Assembly (NCBI RefSeq): GCF_000383475.1
Contig: NZ_KB911460.1
Location: 310,001-374,000, forward strand
Reading direction: 5' to 3'
Source: Microbacterium sp. 11MF
Lineage (GTDB): Bacteria; Actinomycetota; Actinomycetes; Actinomycetales; Microbacteriaceae
Length of the DNA: 64,000 nucleotides
The notes under the pieces are model-generated. The model did no database searches. It was not told the DNA's origin and saw only the letters and a program-made list of their open reading frames with translations. Positions 32,216 to 41,574 of the stretch are shown in pieces (position 1 is the first letter of the stretch; each line of letters opens with the position of its first letter). Made by a program: the position numbers and the translations under genes.

Positions 32216-34504
32216 ATGGCGCGTGACGACGATCGACCCGAAGATCTCTACACCGGACCCATCGACCTCGCTGCGCTCGCCGCAGCCGAGGACGGGGACC
32301 TCGAGATGCCCGAGATCAGCTACGACGAGCAGCGCTACCCGGCACGTCCGCGGCGTCTGCGCCCGCGCGACAATCTGCGAGGCAGCAGCGTGCGCCGCAT
32401 CCGCACCGACCCGCGCACCGCGAACGGCACGAACCCGTCGTACGTCGAGTGGCTGGTGCGGCAGTCGATGCTGAAGGATGCCGACGTGCTCGCCCGTCAG
32501 CTGTCGGGGCAGCCGACGATGTGGCGGAACGCGTACGCGCGTCCCGATGCGCGTCGCGCCATCGCGACCAGCGACGTGTGGTTCACCGCGTACCCGATCT
32601 CGCTCATCACGCGGCCGGGGCAGTCGTTCCTCTCAGCCCTCGGCGACGAGGAGCTGTGGTCGGTGTTCGAGCGCATCGGCATCACCGCCGTCCACACCGG
32701 CCCCGTCAAGCGGGCCGGCGGCATCGAAGGGTGGGGCGAGACCCCCAGCGTCGACGGTCACTTCGACCGCATCAGCACCGCGATCGATTCGACCTTCGGC
32801 ACGGAGGACGAGTTCCGCGCCCTGTGCGACGTCGCCGATTCGCACGGCGGCAGCATCATCGACGACATCGTGCCCGGCCACACCGGCAAGGGAGCGGACT
32901 TCCGCCTCGCCGAGATGGGCTTCAAGGACTACCCCGGGATCTACCACATGGTGGCGATCCCGCCCGAGGACTGGCACCTGCTGCCCGACGTCCCCGAGGG
33001 CTACGACAGTGTCAACCTCGACCCGGCGACCGAGCACACCCTCGCTGAGCACGGCTACATCATCGGCGCCCTGCAGCGCGTCATCTTCTACACGCCGGGC
33101 GTGAAGGAGACGAACTGGAGCGCGACGGCGCCCTCGATCGGTCCCGACGGCGTGACCCGCCGCTGGGTGTACCTGCACTACTTCAAGCAGGGCCAGCCCT
33201 CGATCAACTGGCTCGACCCGACGTTCGCGGGCATGCGCCTCGTCATCGGCGACGCGCTGCACTCGCTCGGTGAGCTCGGCACGAGCGCGCTGCGCCTCGA
33301 CGCGAACGGCTTCCTCGGGGTGGAGAAGAGCGCCGAGGGCCTGCCGGCGTGGTCGGAGGGGCATCCGCTCTCGCACGCGGCCAACCACATCATCGCCGGG
33401 ATGGTGCGCAAGGTCGGTGGGTTCACGTTCCAGGAGCTGAACCTCACGATGGAGGACATCCGCGACACCGGTGCCGTCGGCGCCGACCTGTCGTACGACT
33501 TCATCGGGCGCCCCGGCTACCACCACGCCCTCGCCACTGGACAGACCGAGTTCCTGCGTCTCGCGCTCACGTCGTCCCTCGCGCTCGGGGTCGCGCCGGT
33601 ACAGCTCGTGCACGGTCTGCAGAACCACGACGAGCTCACCTACGAGCTCGTCCACTGGGCGACCCGGCACGCCGACGAGGAGTACGGCTTCCGCGGTGAC
33701 ACCATCACGGGTGCTGAGCTCGCCGAGGTCGTCCGCGCGGAGCTGACCGAGAAGCTGGTGGATGCCGGTGACTACAACCGCGTCTTCACGCAGAACGGCA
33801 TCGCCTGCACGACGACCTCGCTCATCGCGGCGACCCGCGGCATCCCGACCCTCGACGACATCACCGACGCCGAGATCCCGACGATCCGCGACGCGCACCT
33901 GCTGCTGTGCGCCTACAACGCCTGGCAGCCGGGGGTGTTCGCCCTCTCGGGGTGGGACCTCGTCGGCATGCTGACGCTCCCCGGTGACGAGGTGGCCGAC
34001 CTCATCCGCGTCGGCGACACGCGCTGGATCGAGCGCGGCGCGCACGACCTGCTCGACGTCGACCCCGCCGCCACGCGCTCGATCTCGGGCATGCCGCGCG
34101 GCCGCGCCCTGTACGGTCCGCTCCCCGCCCAGCTCGACGACCCCGAGTCGTTCGCCTCGAGGCTGTCGGCGATCCTCGACCTCCGCCGCGAGTACGGGAT
34201 CGCGACGGCGTCGGCGGTCGACATCCCCGAGGTCGCCCATGCGGGCATGCTCGTGCTCGTCCACCGCCTCGACGAGGGGATGCCGGAGGTCGACGCGCCG
34301 CTCCAGGTCACCGTCCTGAACTTCTCGGCCGAGCCGATCGAGGGCACGGTGCGCTCCGAGCACCTCACTCCGCAGAGCGACGTCTTCGACGCCGCTCAGG
34401 GCGAGGTCGTCGGCCGCGTCGACGACCTGCAGAGCTTCTCGGTGTCGCTGCCGGCCTACGGTGCGCGATTCCTCGTCCTGCAGCCGCAGGCCGAGGAGGA
34501 CTGA
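32216..34504 (+). CDS. GH13 trehalose-synthase-like enzyme (maltose glucosyltransferase type)
   Basis: A 762-residue alpha-amylase-family protein. The first 90 residues are an acidic/basic extension. The TIM barrel then shows the nucleophile in ALRLDANG near residue 362, the general acid in FQELNLT near 405 and the third carboxylate in QNHDELTYE near 470. The HDELTYE context is typical of trehalose synthases, but early barrel motifs are unusual ([23 protein letters not shown]) and the protein is well over the usual 570-600 residues. A maltokinase gene lies nearby, so conversion of trehalose to maltose for GlgE-type glucan synthesis is likely. ATG 32216 chosen over GTG 32207. Confidence 0.75.
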   Translation: MARDDDRPEDLYTGPIDLAALAAAEDGDLEMPEISYDEQRYPARPRRLRPRDNLRGSSVRRIRTDPRTANGTNPSYVEWLVRQSMLKDADVLARQLSGQPTMWRNAYARPDARRAIATSDVWFTAYPISLITRPGQSFLSALGDEELWSVFERIGITAVHTGPVKRAGGIEGWGETPSVDGHFDRISTAIDSTFGTEDEFRALCDVADSHGGSIIDDIVPGHTGKGADFRLAEMGFKDYPGIYHMVAIPPEDWHLLPDVPEGYDSVNLDPATEHTLAEHGYIIGALQRVIFYTPGVKETNWSATAPSIGPDGVTRRWVYLHYFKQGQPSINWLDPTFAGMRLVIGDALHSLGELGTSALRLDANGFLGVEKSAEGLPAWSEGHPLSHAANHIIAGMVRKVGGFTFQELNLTMEDIRDTGAVGADLSYDFIGRPGYHHALATGQTEFLRLALTSSLALGVAPVQLVHGLQNHDELTYELVHWATRHADEEYGFRGDTITGAELAEVVRAELTEKLVDAGDYNRVFTQNGIACTTTSLIAATRGIPTLDDITDAEIPTIRDAHLLLCAYNAWQPGVFALSGWDLVGMLTLPGDEVADLIRVGDTRWIERGAHDLLDVDPAATRSISGMPRGRALYGPLPAQLDDPESFASRLSAILDLRREYGIATASAVDIPEVAHAGMLVLVHRLDEGMPEVDAPLQVTVLNFSAEPIEGTVRSEHLTPQSDVFDAAQGEVVGRVDDLQSFSVSLPAYGARFLVLQPQAEED

Positions 34505-34559
34505 TCGGGGCGAACGCAAGCCCCCGCGCGATGTCGGGTGCCGCGCGTACGGTCCTGGC

Positions 34560-34829
34560 ATGACCGATCAGAGCAACGTCCCCGAGAACGATTCCGCACC
34601 CGACACCGATGCGCCCGAGATGCTGGGCGGCCCGAGCGGCGACACGGCGGTGAAGGACCCGGAGCAGTGGGTCACCGGCGATGAGCCGATGACGGGCGCG
34701 CAGCGCAGCTACCTCGACACCCTCGCGCGCGAGGCCGGCGAGGAGATCCCCGCGAACATCACGAAGGCCGAGGCGTCCGAGCACATCGACCGCCTGCAGC
34801 AGGCGACGGGTCGGGGCGCCTCGAACTGA
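34560..34829 (+). CDS. DUF3072 small protein
   Basis: An 89-residue acidic, soluble protein. The C-terminal part MTGAQRSYLDTLAREAGEEIPANITKAEASEHIDRL is the DUF3072 signature, resembling a short helical hairpin. The N-terminal half is disordered and rich in Asp, Glu and Pro. It follows the GH13 gene by 55 bp and converges on the maltokinase gene. Function unknown. Confidence 0.85.
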   Translation: MTDQSNVPENDSAPDTDAPEMLGGPSGDTAVKDPEQWVTGDEPMTGAQRSYLDTLAREAGEEIPANITKAEASEHIDRLQQATGRGASN

Positions 34830-34853
34830 CCGCGCAGACGCCGCGCTCGCCGG

Positions 34854-36098
34854 TCAGGCGAGGGCGGCGTCGATGCCGGCGAGCGGCACCGGCAGCCAGT
34901 CCGGACGGTTCCGCGCCTCGTAGATCGACTCGTAGACCGCCTTGTCGAGGACGAGGGCTCGCAGCAGGGCAGGATCCAGGTCGATCGCACCGGGAGCCGT
35001 CGCGTAGGCGTCGAGGAAAGCCGCCCGGCATGCCGCCGCCCAGGCCGCGGCATCCGGTCCCGCTCCCACGGCGCCCGCGTAGTCGAACGAGCGCAGCATG
35101 CCGGCCACGTCGCGCGGCGGCAGGTCGGGGATCGCGCGCTCGGCCATCGGCCGGAGCGGCTCGCCCTCGAAGTCGACGATGCGCCAGCCGCCGTTCGGCA
35201 CGGCGAGCACCTGACCGAGGTGCAGGTCGCCATGGATCCGCTGCAGCCGCGGCCACGGGCGCTCGAGGGCTTGCGCATACACGGCGTCGATCGCGGCGAG
35301 CCGATCGGCGACGGCGGGGACCTCCGCCGAGGCGATCGCCAGTCGGCGGCGCCACGCGCGCCCCACGGCCTCGGCCTGGTCGGGCGTGGCATCGGCGGAT
35401 TCGAGCGCGTCGCCGAGGGCGCCGTGCACGCCGGCGACCGCGACCCCGAGGTCGCGCGCCGCGTCGGTGAAGTCGCGGCCTTCGCGGGCGGCATCGAGCG
35501 CGATCGCCCAGCCGTCGCGGACACCGGGCAGGAACTCCTGCGCGAACCCGAGCGTCCCCTGCGCGGTGCCGGACTCGCGGCCGACGTCGGGCCACTCGGC
35601 ATCCGCACTGCCGTAGAACGTCGGCACGTACGGGGACCCCGCGTCGCTGAGGACGCGCTGGACGGTCACGTCGGGGTTCTCGCCGTGGTGGAGCGTCCGG
35701 AAGAGCTTGAGGATGATCGTCGGCGACCCGTCGACGTCGTAGACGATCGAGGTGTTCGACTGCTCGCCGGTCAGCACGCGCGACCCGGTGACACGGCTCG
35801 TGTCGACGCCCATCTCGGCCAGGAGGCCGACCGTAAACCCGGGATGACGCGTCGCATCGACCAGGGGACGTCCGTCCTCGGTCGTGGTGACGACCTCCTC
35901 GGCCTGTGCGTCGGTCGCGTCGGCGAGGGGGACGTTGTAGAGCGTCGGCAGGGCGCCGGCGTCGTCCATGAGCAGGTAACGCGTGGCACCACCGGGCGCC
36001 GGTTCCGAGTCGAGGATGCGGAACCGCGGGTCGTGGCTCTTGCCCGCGTACCAGCGTTGTCGCGCCACCCAGGCGCCGAGGTCGTCGTCGAATCGCAC
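34854..36098 (-). CDS. maltokinase (Mak/Pep2-like)
   Basis: A 414-residue kinase of the aminoglycoside-phosphotransferase superfamily. The N-terminal cap domain (WVARQRWYAGKSHDPRF, residues 10-26) is the maltokinase lid. The catalytic segment IHGDLHLGQVL near 290 supplies Asp, and VDFEGEP near 311 supplies the metal-binding Asp. It phosphorylates maltose to maltose-1-phosphate, substrate of GlgE. It neighbours a TreS-like gene, often fused to or operonic with Mak in actinobacteria; here the two converge across a DUF3072 gene. The start is GTG. Confidence 0.88.
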   Translation of the reverse strand: MRFDDDLGAWVARQRWYAGKSHDPRFRILDSEPAPGGATRYLLMDDAGALPTLYNVPLADATDAQAEEVVTTTEDGRPLVDATRHPGFTVGLLAEMGVDTSRVTGSRVLTGEQSNTSIVYDVDGSPTIILKLFRTLHHGENPDVTVQRVLSDAGSPYVPTFYGSADAEWPDVGRESGTAQGTLGFAQEFLPGVRDGWAIALDAAREGRDFTDAARDLGVAVAGVHGALGDALESADATPDQAEAVGRAWRRRLAIASAEVPAVADRLAAIDAVYAQALERPWPRLQRIHGDLHLGQVLAVPNGGWRIVDFEGEPLRPMAERAIPDLPPRDVAGMLRSFDYAGAVGAGPDAAAWAAACRAAFLDAYATAPGAIDLDPALLRALVLDKAVYESIYEARNRPDWLPVPLAGIDAALA

Positions 36099-36175
36099 AC
36101 GATCACTGTGACGTGCCGGTACTCGATCGCGGAAGGGGTGGACGGGGATTCGTGCGGACGGTAGGGGCGTGCGAT

Positions 36176-37612
36176 TCAGTTCGCGGGCAGGCGCACGGTG
36201 AACGCGGTGCGGCCGGGCTCGCTCCGAACGTCGATCGCACCGTCGTGGGCGACCACGATCGCCTGCGCGATCGAGAGCCCGAGGCCGGTGCTCCCGGCAT
36301 CCCGGTTGCGTGACACATCACCGCGGGCGAAACGTTCGAAGAGTCGGTCGCGGATCTCGGGGACGATGCCGGGGCCGTCGTCGACGACCTCGATGACGGC
36401 GACGTCGCCCTCTCGCCGGAGCGTGAGGGTGACGGTGGTCGCCGCGGGCGTGTGGGTGCGCGCATTCCGCATCAGGTTGGCGACCACCTGTCGCAGGCGG
36501 TTCTCGTCGCCGAGCACGTCGACCGCGTTGTCCTCCTGCAGGTCGAGCAGCCACGTGCGCGAGGGGTCGGACGCATGCGCGTCGCTCACGGCGTCGATCG
36601 CGAGCATCGTCAGGTCGACGGGCTCACGCCGCAGCTGCTGGCCTGCGTCGAGGCGCGCGAGGAGCAGCAGGTCCTCGACGAGGTCGGCCATGCGCGTGGA
36701 CTCCGACGCGATCCGGTCGAAGGCGCGCTCCTGCGTGGGCGTCATCGGGGCGTTCTCACCGAGGGAGAGCTGCGCGTAGCCGCGGATGGACGCGAGGGGC
36801 GTGCGGAGCTCGTGGCTCGCGTCGGCGATGAAGCGCCGCAGCTGGTCCTCGCTGTGCTGTCGGGATGACAACGCCGACTCGATGTGCGCGAGGAGGACGT
36901 TGAGCGAATGTCCGACGCGGCCGACCTCGGTCGTGGGATCGGTGTCGGAGGCGTCCACCCGCTCGGGGATCTCCACCTCCCCGGTGGAGAGGGGGCGCGC
37001 GGCGACGCGGTCGGCGACGACGGCGACGCGCTCGAGCGGGCGGAGCGACCGCCGCACGAAGAACGACAGTCCCAGCAGGACGAGGGCGAGGGCGGTGCCG
37101 GCGACGCTCACGAGGATGACCGTGAGGGCCGAGGTCGTGGCCGTCACCTCTTCGACGGACATCCCGGCGATGACTTTCTGACCGTTCTGCTCGCGTGCGG
37201 CGAGGCGGAACTCGCCGAGCCCGCCGCCGACGTCCACGGTGACGGGCGTCCGCGCCGACAGATCCGCCTGTGTCACCGCGGCGAGCTGCTTGGCGTCGAG
37301 GGACCGTTCCTCTCCGTCGTCGCCGGTGTAGCTCGAGACGACCGTGCCGTCGTCGAACAGGACGAACAGTGAACCGACCCGCGGCGCAGGACCGTCGCCC
37401 CGGTCGCCGTTCGCCGGATTCGGCGCGGTCTGCATGCCGTTGCCGAGACGGGCCATCTGCAACGACTCGACGACCTGCGCATCGAGGCGCTCGTACACGA
37501 AGGTGCGGAGGGCCAGCGACGTCGCGAGGCCCGTCACGAGCAGGGCGATCGCGACGAGGGCGCCGGTGCCGACGACGAGCGTCCGGCGCAGCGTCCAACG
37601 GCGGGCGGTCAT
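36176..37612 (-). CDS. two-component sensor histidine kinase
   Basis: A 478-residue membrane kinase. TM1 lies at residues 12-34 and TM2 near 160-182, with an extracytoplasmic sensor loop of about 125 residues between them. A HAMP domain (RRSLRPLERVAVVADRVAARP) is followed by HisKA with DASHELRTPLASIRGYAQ (phospho-His near 266), then HATPase_c with N-box NLMRNARTH, DDGPGI and the TGLGLSIA G2 box. The ATG overlaps the response regulator stop (ATGA). Together they lie downstream of the surface-polymer operon but behind a strong hairpin. Signal unknown. Confidence 0.95.
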   Translation of the reverse strand: MTARRWTLRRTLVVGTGALVAIALLVTGLATSLALRTFVYERLDAQVVESLQMARLGNGMQTAPNPANGDRGDGPAPRVGSLFVLFDDGTVVSSYTGDDGEERSLDAKQLAAVTQADLSARTPVTVDVGGGLGEFRLAAREQNGQKVIAGMSVEEVTATTSALTVILVSVAGTALALVLLGLSFFVRRSLRPLERVAVVADRVAARPLSTGEVEIPERVDASDTDPTTEVGRVGHSLNVLLAHIESALSSRQHSEDQLRRFIADASHELRTPLASIRGYAQLSLGENAPMTPTQERAFDRIASESTRMADLVEDLLLLARLDAGQQLRREPVDLTMLAIDAVSDAHASDPSRTWLLDLQEDNAVDVLGDENRLRQVVANLMRNARTHTPAATTVTLTLRREGDVAVIEVVDDGPGIVPEIRDRLFERFARGDVSRNRDAGSTGLGLSIAQAIVVAHDGAIDVRSEPGRTAFTVRLPAN

Positions 37613-38337
37613 TCTGCGGACTTGATCGTGTAGCCGACGCCGCGCACCGTGTGGATGAGGGGTTCGCCGAGACTGTCGATCTTCTTGCGGAGGTACGAGA
37701 TATAGATCTCGACGACGCTCGATGTCCCGCCGAAGTCGTAGCTCCACACTTGGTCGAGGATCTGCGAGCGGGACAGCACGCGGCGCTGGTTCTGCATGAG
37801 GTAGCGCAGCAGGTCGAACTCCTTCGCGGTCAGCTTGATCGGGATGCCGCCCCGCACGACCTCGTACGTCTCCTCATCCAGCGTGAGATCGCCCACGCGC
37901 AGTCGCGTCTCGGCCGCTGCGGCCGCCGCGACGTGTCGACGGGCCATCCCGCGCAGCCGTACGACAACCTCCTCGAGGTTGAACGGCTTGGTGAGGTAGT
38001 CGTCACCGCCGGCGCTGATGCCGGCGATGCGATTCTCGACGGCGTCCTTCGCGGTCAGGAACAGCACGGGAACGTCGTTGCCTGTACTCCGGAGGCGCCG
38101 GAGGACCTCCATACCGTCGATCCCCGGCATCATGATGTCGAGCACGACGAGGTCGGGGGCGAACTCCCGCACCAGGTTCAAGGCTTCCTGCCCGTTTGCC
38201 GCTGTGCGTGCGTCCCACCCCTCGTTCTGCAGCGCCATCCGCAGCAGATCGCTCAGGTTCGCTTCGTCGTCGACGACGAGCACGCGGACGGGGGAACCGT
38301 CTACGCGGGTGAGGGGCGCGGGACGGGAAGGGTTCAT
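37609..38337 (-). CDS. OmpR/PhoB-family response regulator
   Basis: A 242-residue regulator with an N-terminal receiver domain (acidic pocket DDE at residues 23-25, phospho-acceptor D67 in VVLDIMMPG, T in LTAKD and K in TKPF) and a C-terminal OmpR winged helix (LTAKEFDLLRYLMQN, YISYLRKKID, TVRGVGYTIK). This is the TrcR/MprA-like actinobacterial arrangement. It is coupled to the kinase downstream. A hairpin separates it from the upstream lipoprotein gene, so it may have its own promoter or receive only attenuated read-through. Confidence 0.96.
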   Translation of the reverse strand: MNPSRPAPLTRVDGSPVRVLVVDDEANLSDLLRMALQNEGWDARTAANGQEALNLVREFAPDLVVLDIMMPGIDGMEVLRRLRSTGNDVPVLFLTAKDAVENRIAGISAGGDDYLTKPFNLEEVVVRLRGMARRHVAAAAAAETRLRVGDLTLDEETYEVVRGGIPIKLTAKEFDLLRYLMQNQRRVLSRSQILDQVWSYDFGGTSSVVEIYISYLRKKIDSLGEPLIHTVRGVGYTIKSAE

Positions 38338-38370
38338 GGTGTCAGCTTTCCTGGTTCGGAGAGGGAATGC

Positions 38371-38404
38371 GACCGTGCGGCGTCCACGGGGACGCCGCAC
38401 GGTC
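38371..38404. terminator. perfect 15-bp hairpin between lipoprotein and response regulator genes
   Basis: GACCGTGCGGCGTCC, loop ACGG, and GGACGCCGCACGGTC form an unbroken 15-bp stem. There is no T-tract on the operon strand. It lies 8 bp past the lipoprotein stop and likely terminates or protects the polymer-operon mRNA, lowering expression of the two-component genes. Confidence 0.75.
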
Positions 38405-38411
38405 GAGGGCG

Positions 38412-40196
38412 TCAGGAGTTCTCGCCGCCGTCGGACGGGGCGCCGCTCCGGTCGCCGGGCTGACCCATCTCACCGGGTCCGCCCATGCCGCCGCCGCCCA
38501 TGCCCCCGGCGATGGCTTCGCCGGCGGTCACCTCGACCGACTCTCCCGCCACCGTCACGGTGTAGGTGCCGGCGGCGGCGACCTCGGAGGACGAGAACAC
38601 GACCGTCTCGAACTGCTTCGCGGCCGTCGCCGAGGCGATGACGGTGCCGTCGGCATCTGTGATCTCGATCTCATCTCCCGCAGACCCGCTGATCGTCGCG
38701 GCGATCCACGCCTGCGCCGCGTCGGCGTCGGGCGTCTCGGCCATGCCGGCACTGCCCACGGCGAGCAGGGTGCCCCCGCTGACAGAGAAGCCGCCGTTGC
38801 TGTCGAGCGCGCCGTTGCCCTGCATGGTCGGACCCCAGACGACGATGTCGCCCCCGGTCACGGTGACCGATCCGTTCGAGTCGATGCCGTCACCACCGGC
38901 ATCCACCGTCAGAGTGCCGCCCGAGATCGTGATCGTCTCGCCCGTGTCGGACATACCGCCGCCCCCGCCGCCGGCCGTCGAGCCCGAGCCCGCGTCGCCG
39001 CTGCCGTTGAGGCCGTCGTCGGATGACGTCACCACCGTCTCGCCGCCACGGATGAGGATGTCGGTGGCCTCGAGTCCTTCGGTGGATTCGGCGATCGTGA
39101 GGCTGCCGGCGGCGACGTCCAGGGTGTTCGCGGCGTGCGCGCCGTCTTCCCCCGCGGCGACGGTCACGGTGCCGCCGGTGATGCCGATCGACCCGTCGGA
39201 GTGCAGCCCGTCATCGGTCGCGGTGACGTCGACGGTCCCGCCGCCGATCGCGACCACGACGCCGGCGCTGATCCCCTTGGAGCCGGCATCCGCCGGACCC
39301 TGGGCGCGGAGCGTGACCGTCCCGCCGGTGACGACCGCATCGGTCGCCGCCGAGATCCCGTCGTCGCCGCTGGTCGCGGAGACCGTGCCGTCCGAGATCC
39401 AGACGTACCCGCGGGTGGCGTCCTCGTCGTCGTCGCTCTTGAGCGCGTCGCCGCCGGCCGTGAGATCGAGCGTGCCCCCCGAGATCACGAGCGCGTCCTT
39501 TCCGCGGAGCGCGTCGTCGGCGGCATCCACCGTGATCGTCCCCGACGTGATCGCGAGGTCGTCTGTGCTCGCGATGCCGTCGTTGCCGTTCCCCGTCACG
39601 TCGAGCGATCCCGAGCCGGTGAGGGTGAGGTCCGCGTCGGCGTAGATCGCGGCGTTGGCTGCAGCGGCGTCGTCGTACGACGAGGCATCCGACATCGTGT
39701 TCTGTGACCCGTCGGCGAGGGAGATGACGACGTCGTCGGCGGTCGTGACGGAGATCGCTGCCCCCGCGGTGTTCGCGATGTCGACACCGTCGAGGATGAG
39801 CACGACCTGCGCGTCGTCGGGGGCGGCGACGACGACCGCCCCGTCGAGGTCTCCACTCAGGCGGTACACGCCGGCTGCGCCGATCGTGACCGTGCTGCCC
39901 GAGACCTCGACGCCGTCGCCGGAGGCCTCGGCGGTCGAGCCCGAGAGAGTGATCTCGACCGCGTCGTCGGCCGTCCAGTCGTCGTCGGCGACGACGGTCG
40001 CCTCGTCGTCCGCGGCGAGCACAGCGGTCGCGTCGAGATCGGAGTCGACCGTCACCTGGGCCGCCGTCGAGGTCGCGTCGCCGCTCGACGACGAGGTGTC
40101 GCTGCCCGTCGTCGTCAGACCGGTGACGGCGCATCCGGTCAGCAACAGGCCGGCGAGAGCGAGCGGAATGGTGGGAAGGATCAGGCGGCGGCGCAT
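38412..40196 (-). CDS. lipoprotein with beta-helical carbohydrate-binding-like domain
   Basis: A 594-residue secreted lipoprotein. The signal peptide ends in the lipobox LLTGC (Cys near residue 22). After a Ser/Thr/Asp-rich linker come about a dozen repeats built on the pattern GGT-x-x-x-x-A with DDG/DDA turns (SGGTLDLTAGGDALKS, TGGTVTVAAGEDGAHA), a right-handed beta-helix known in the carbohydrate-binding domain family (former DUF4353). The tail is Gly/Met-rich. In other genomes it accompanies CotH, VTC and DUF4956 genes, as here. The start lies inside the VTC gene with a 16-base overlap. Likely a cell-surface polymer-associated protein; ligand unknown. Confidence 0.85.
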   Translation of the reverse strand: MRRRLILPTIPLALAGLLLTGCAVTGLTTTGSDTSSSSGDATSTAAQVTVDSDLDATAVLAADDEATVVADDDWTADDAVEITLSGSTAEASGDGVEVSGSTVTIGAAGVYRLSGDLDGAVVVAAPDDAQVVLILDGVDIANTAGAAISVTTADDVVISLADGSQNTMSDASSYDDAAAANAAIYADADLTLTGSGSLDVTGNGNDGIASTDDLAITSGTITVDAADDALRGKDALVISGGTLDLTAGGDALKSDDDEDATRGYVWISDGTVSATSGDDGISAATDAVVTGGTVTLRAQGPADAGSKGISAGVVVAIGGGTVDVTATDDGLHSDGSIGITGGTVTVAAGEDGAHAANTLDVAAGSLTIAESTEGLEATDILIRGGETVVTSSDDGLNGSGDAGSGSTAGGGGGGMSDTGETITISGGTLTVDAGGDGIDSNGSVTVTGGDIVVWGPTMQGNGALDSNGGFSVSGGTLLAVGSAGMAETPDADAAQAWIAATISGSAGDEIEITDADGTVIASATAAKQFETVVFSSSEVAAAGTYTVTVAGESVEVTAGEAIAGGMGGGGMGGPGEMGQPGDRSGAPSDGGENS

Positions 40197-40996
40197 GGCA
40201 GCTCCTCGGTGTGGAAGGTGATGGTGGGGGATGAGGCGGCGAAAGGGCCGCGGAGGAGTCGACCCCAGCGGTTGCGGGGGAGGTCGGGGCTGAGCGCGGC
40301 GAGCCCCGTGGCGTACTTGCTGACGGAGACCGGACGGTGTCCGGCGCGCCACAGCAGGCGATCGACCGCGGATGCCGACGAGGGCGACTTCGTCTCGAGG
40401 ATCGCGAGGCCGGGGAGCGTGAATCCGCTTCCGTCGGGGCGATCCCACCGGAGATCGGTGTCGATCGTGGCGCGGGACGACCCGTCGGGGGCGAGGAGCG
40501 TCGCACGGGCGTACCGCGTGGTCAGGGTGGCGCCGAGCTCGTCCACGCGACGGGTGTCGACGCCGATCGCCTCGAATGCCGCGGCGACGTCGTCCTGTGC
40601 GTCGGGAGTCAGGACCGCTCGGTGGGCGATGTCGTACTCCGACCGCTCCTTGACGGTTGTCCCCCGCGCACCGCGTGTCTTGATCTCGAGGAACGCGGCG
40701 TCCGTGTCGATGTAGGTGCGGGTCCGCAGCTTGAACCGCCGGCGCCGGGGACGGGCCGCCATGTGGAAGCTCAGCAGATCGGGGGTGTCGAAGTAGACCG
40801 ACTCGTAGGCGAAGCGGCGCGCTCCGCCGATCTCGAGGATCCGGGTGCGATCGTCGACGCGGGCGAGGAGGTCCTCCAGGGCCGGCTGCGGGATCACGTA
40901 CTTGCGGTCCACCCGGGCGAGCAGGGCCGCCTCGGCGACCATCTCGTCGAGCTCGACCGCCTCGAAACGGGTGAGCGCGTCGGCTGCCGCGGTCAT
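40181..40996 (-). CDS. VTC-domain polyphosphate polymerase family protein
   Basis: A 271-residue protein with the VTC catalytic tunnel fold: LLARVDRKYVIP (basic residues facing the tunnel), SVYFDTPDLLSF, RRFKLRTRTY, FLEIKTRGARGTTVKER with the key acidic-basic pairs, and ILETKSPS near the C terminus, then SVSKYATGLA. In yeast this fold makes polyphosphate from ATP. In bacteria the gene clusters with DUF4956 and CotH or carbohydrate-binding proteins, and its product is unknown. The ATG overlaps the DUF4956 stop (ATGA). Confidence 0.9.
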   Translation of the reverse strand: MTAAADALTRFEAVELDEMVAEAALLARVDRKYVIPQPALEDLLARVDDRTRILEIGGARRFAYESVYFDTPDLLSFHMAARPRRRRFKLRTRTYIDTDAAFLEIKTRGARGTTVKERSEYDIAHRAVLTPDAQDDVAAAFEAIGVDTRRVDELGATLTTRYARATLLAPDGSSRATIDTDLRWDRPDGSGFTLPGLAILETKSPSSASAVDRLLWRAGHRPVSVSKYATGLAALSPDLPRNRWGRLLRGPFAASSPTITFHTEELPCAAA

Positions 40997-41574
40997 CGTG
41001 CGACTCCCGCGGTGAGGCGGACGTCGGCGCTCGCCCGGAAGCGCACGTCGACGAGCGTGGTGTCGTTCACGAAGTCGAGTTCCTGCACGGTGAGCGAGGT
41101 GACCTCGCCGCCGACGCGCTCCGCGATCATCGTCCGGAGGGTGGTCTCATCGGACTCGGCGCGGTCGAGGCGGACGATCTGGTGCCGGCTGCGCGAGAGG
41201 ATGCGCGGGTGGTCGGCTGCCCACAGGACCGCGAGGATCAGGGCGATGAGCGCCGTGACGGGACGGATGTCGGTGGTCGGCAGCCCCGCCATGAGACCCA
41301 TCGCGAGCGCGGCGAAGTAGTACGCCACTTCGCGCTGCGAGATCTCGGACGACCGCAGCCGGATGATCGACAGCACGCCGAACAGTCCGAGGCCGAGGCC
41401 GAGCGCGACTTCCGCCGTCCCCAGCACGCTCGCGACGGCCATGACGCCGACGTTGACGCCCAGGAACGCGACCACGAGGTCGCGGCGCCGGTGGCGTCGG
41501 TAGTAGAGCCCGAGGCTGAGGACGAGGGCGGCGGCGATGTCGATCGCGATGAGCAGGATCGAGGGGATGGTCAT
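40993..41574 (-). CDS. DUF4956 membrane protein
   Basis: A 193-residue protein with four hydrophobic segments (about residues 5-23, 33-52, 58-75 and 91-112) and a cytoplasmic C-terminal domain. The segment VLSIIRLRSSEISQREVAYYFAALAMGL is the DUF4956 core. Family members are almost always next to VTC-domain genes, probably as the membrane partner of the polymerase. Coupled on both sides by 4-base overlaps. Function not established. Confidence 0.9.
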   Translation of the reverse strand: MTIPSILLIAIDIAAALVLSLGLYYRRHRRRDLVVAFLGVNVGVMAVASVLGTAEVALGLGLGLFGVLSIIRLRSSEISQREVAYYFAALAMGLMAGLPTTDIRPVTALIALILAVLWAADHPRILSRSRHQIVRLDRAESDETTLRTMIAERVGGEVTSLTVQELDFVNDTTLVDVRFRASADVRLTAGVAR

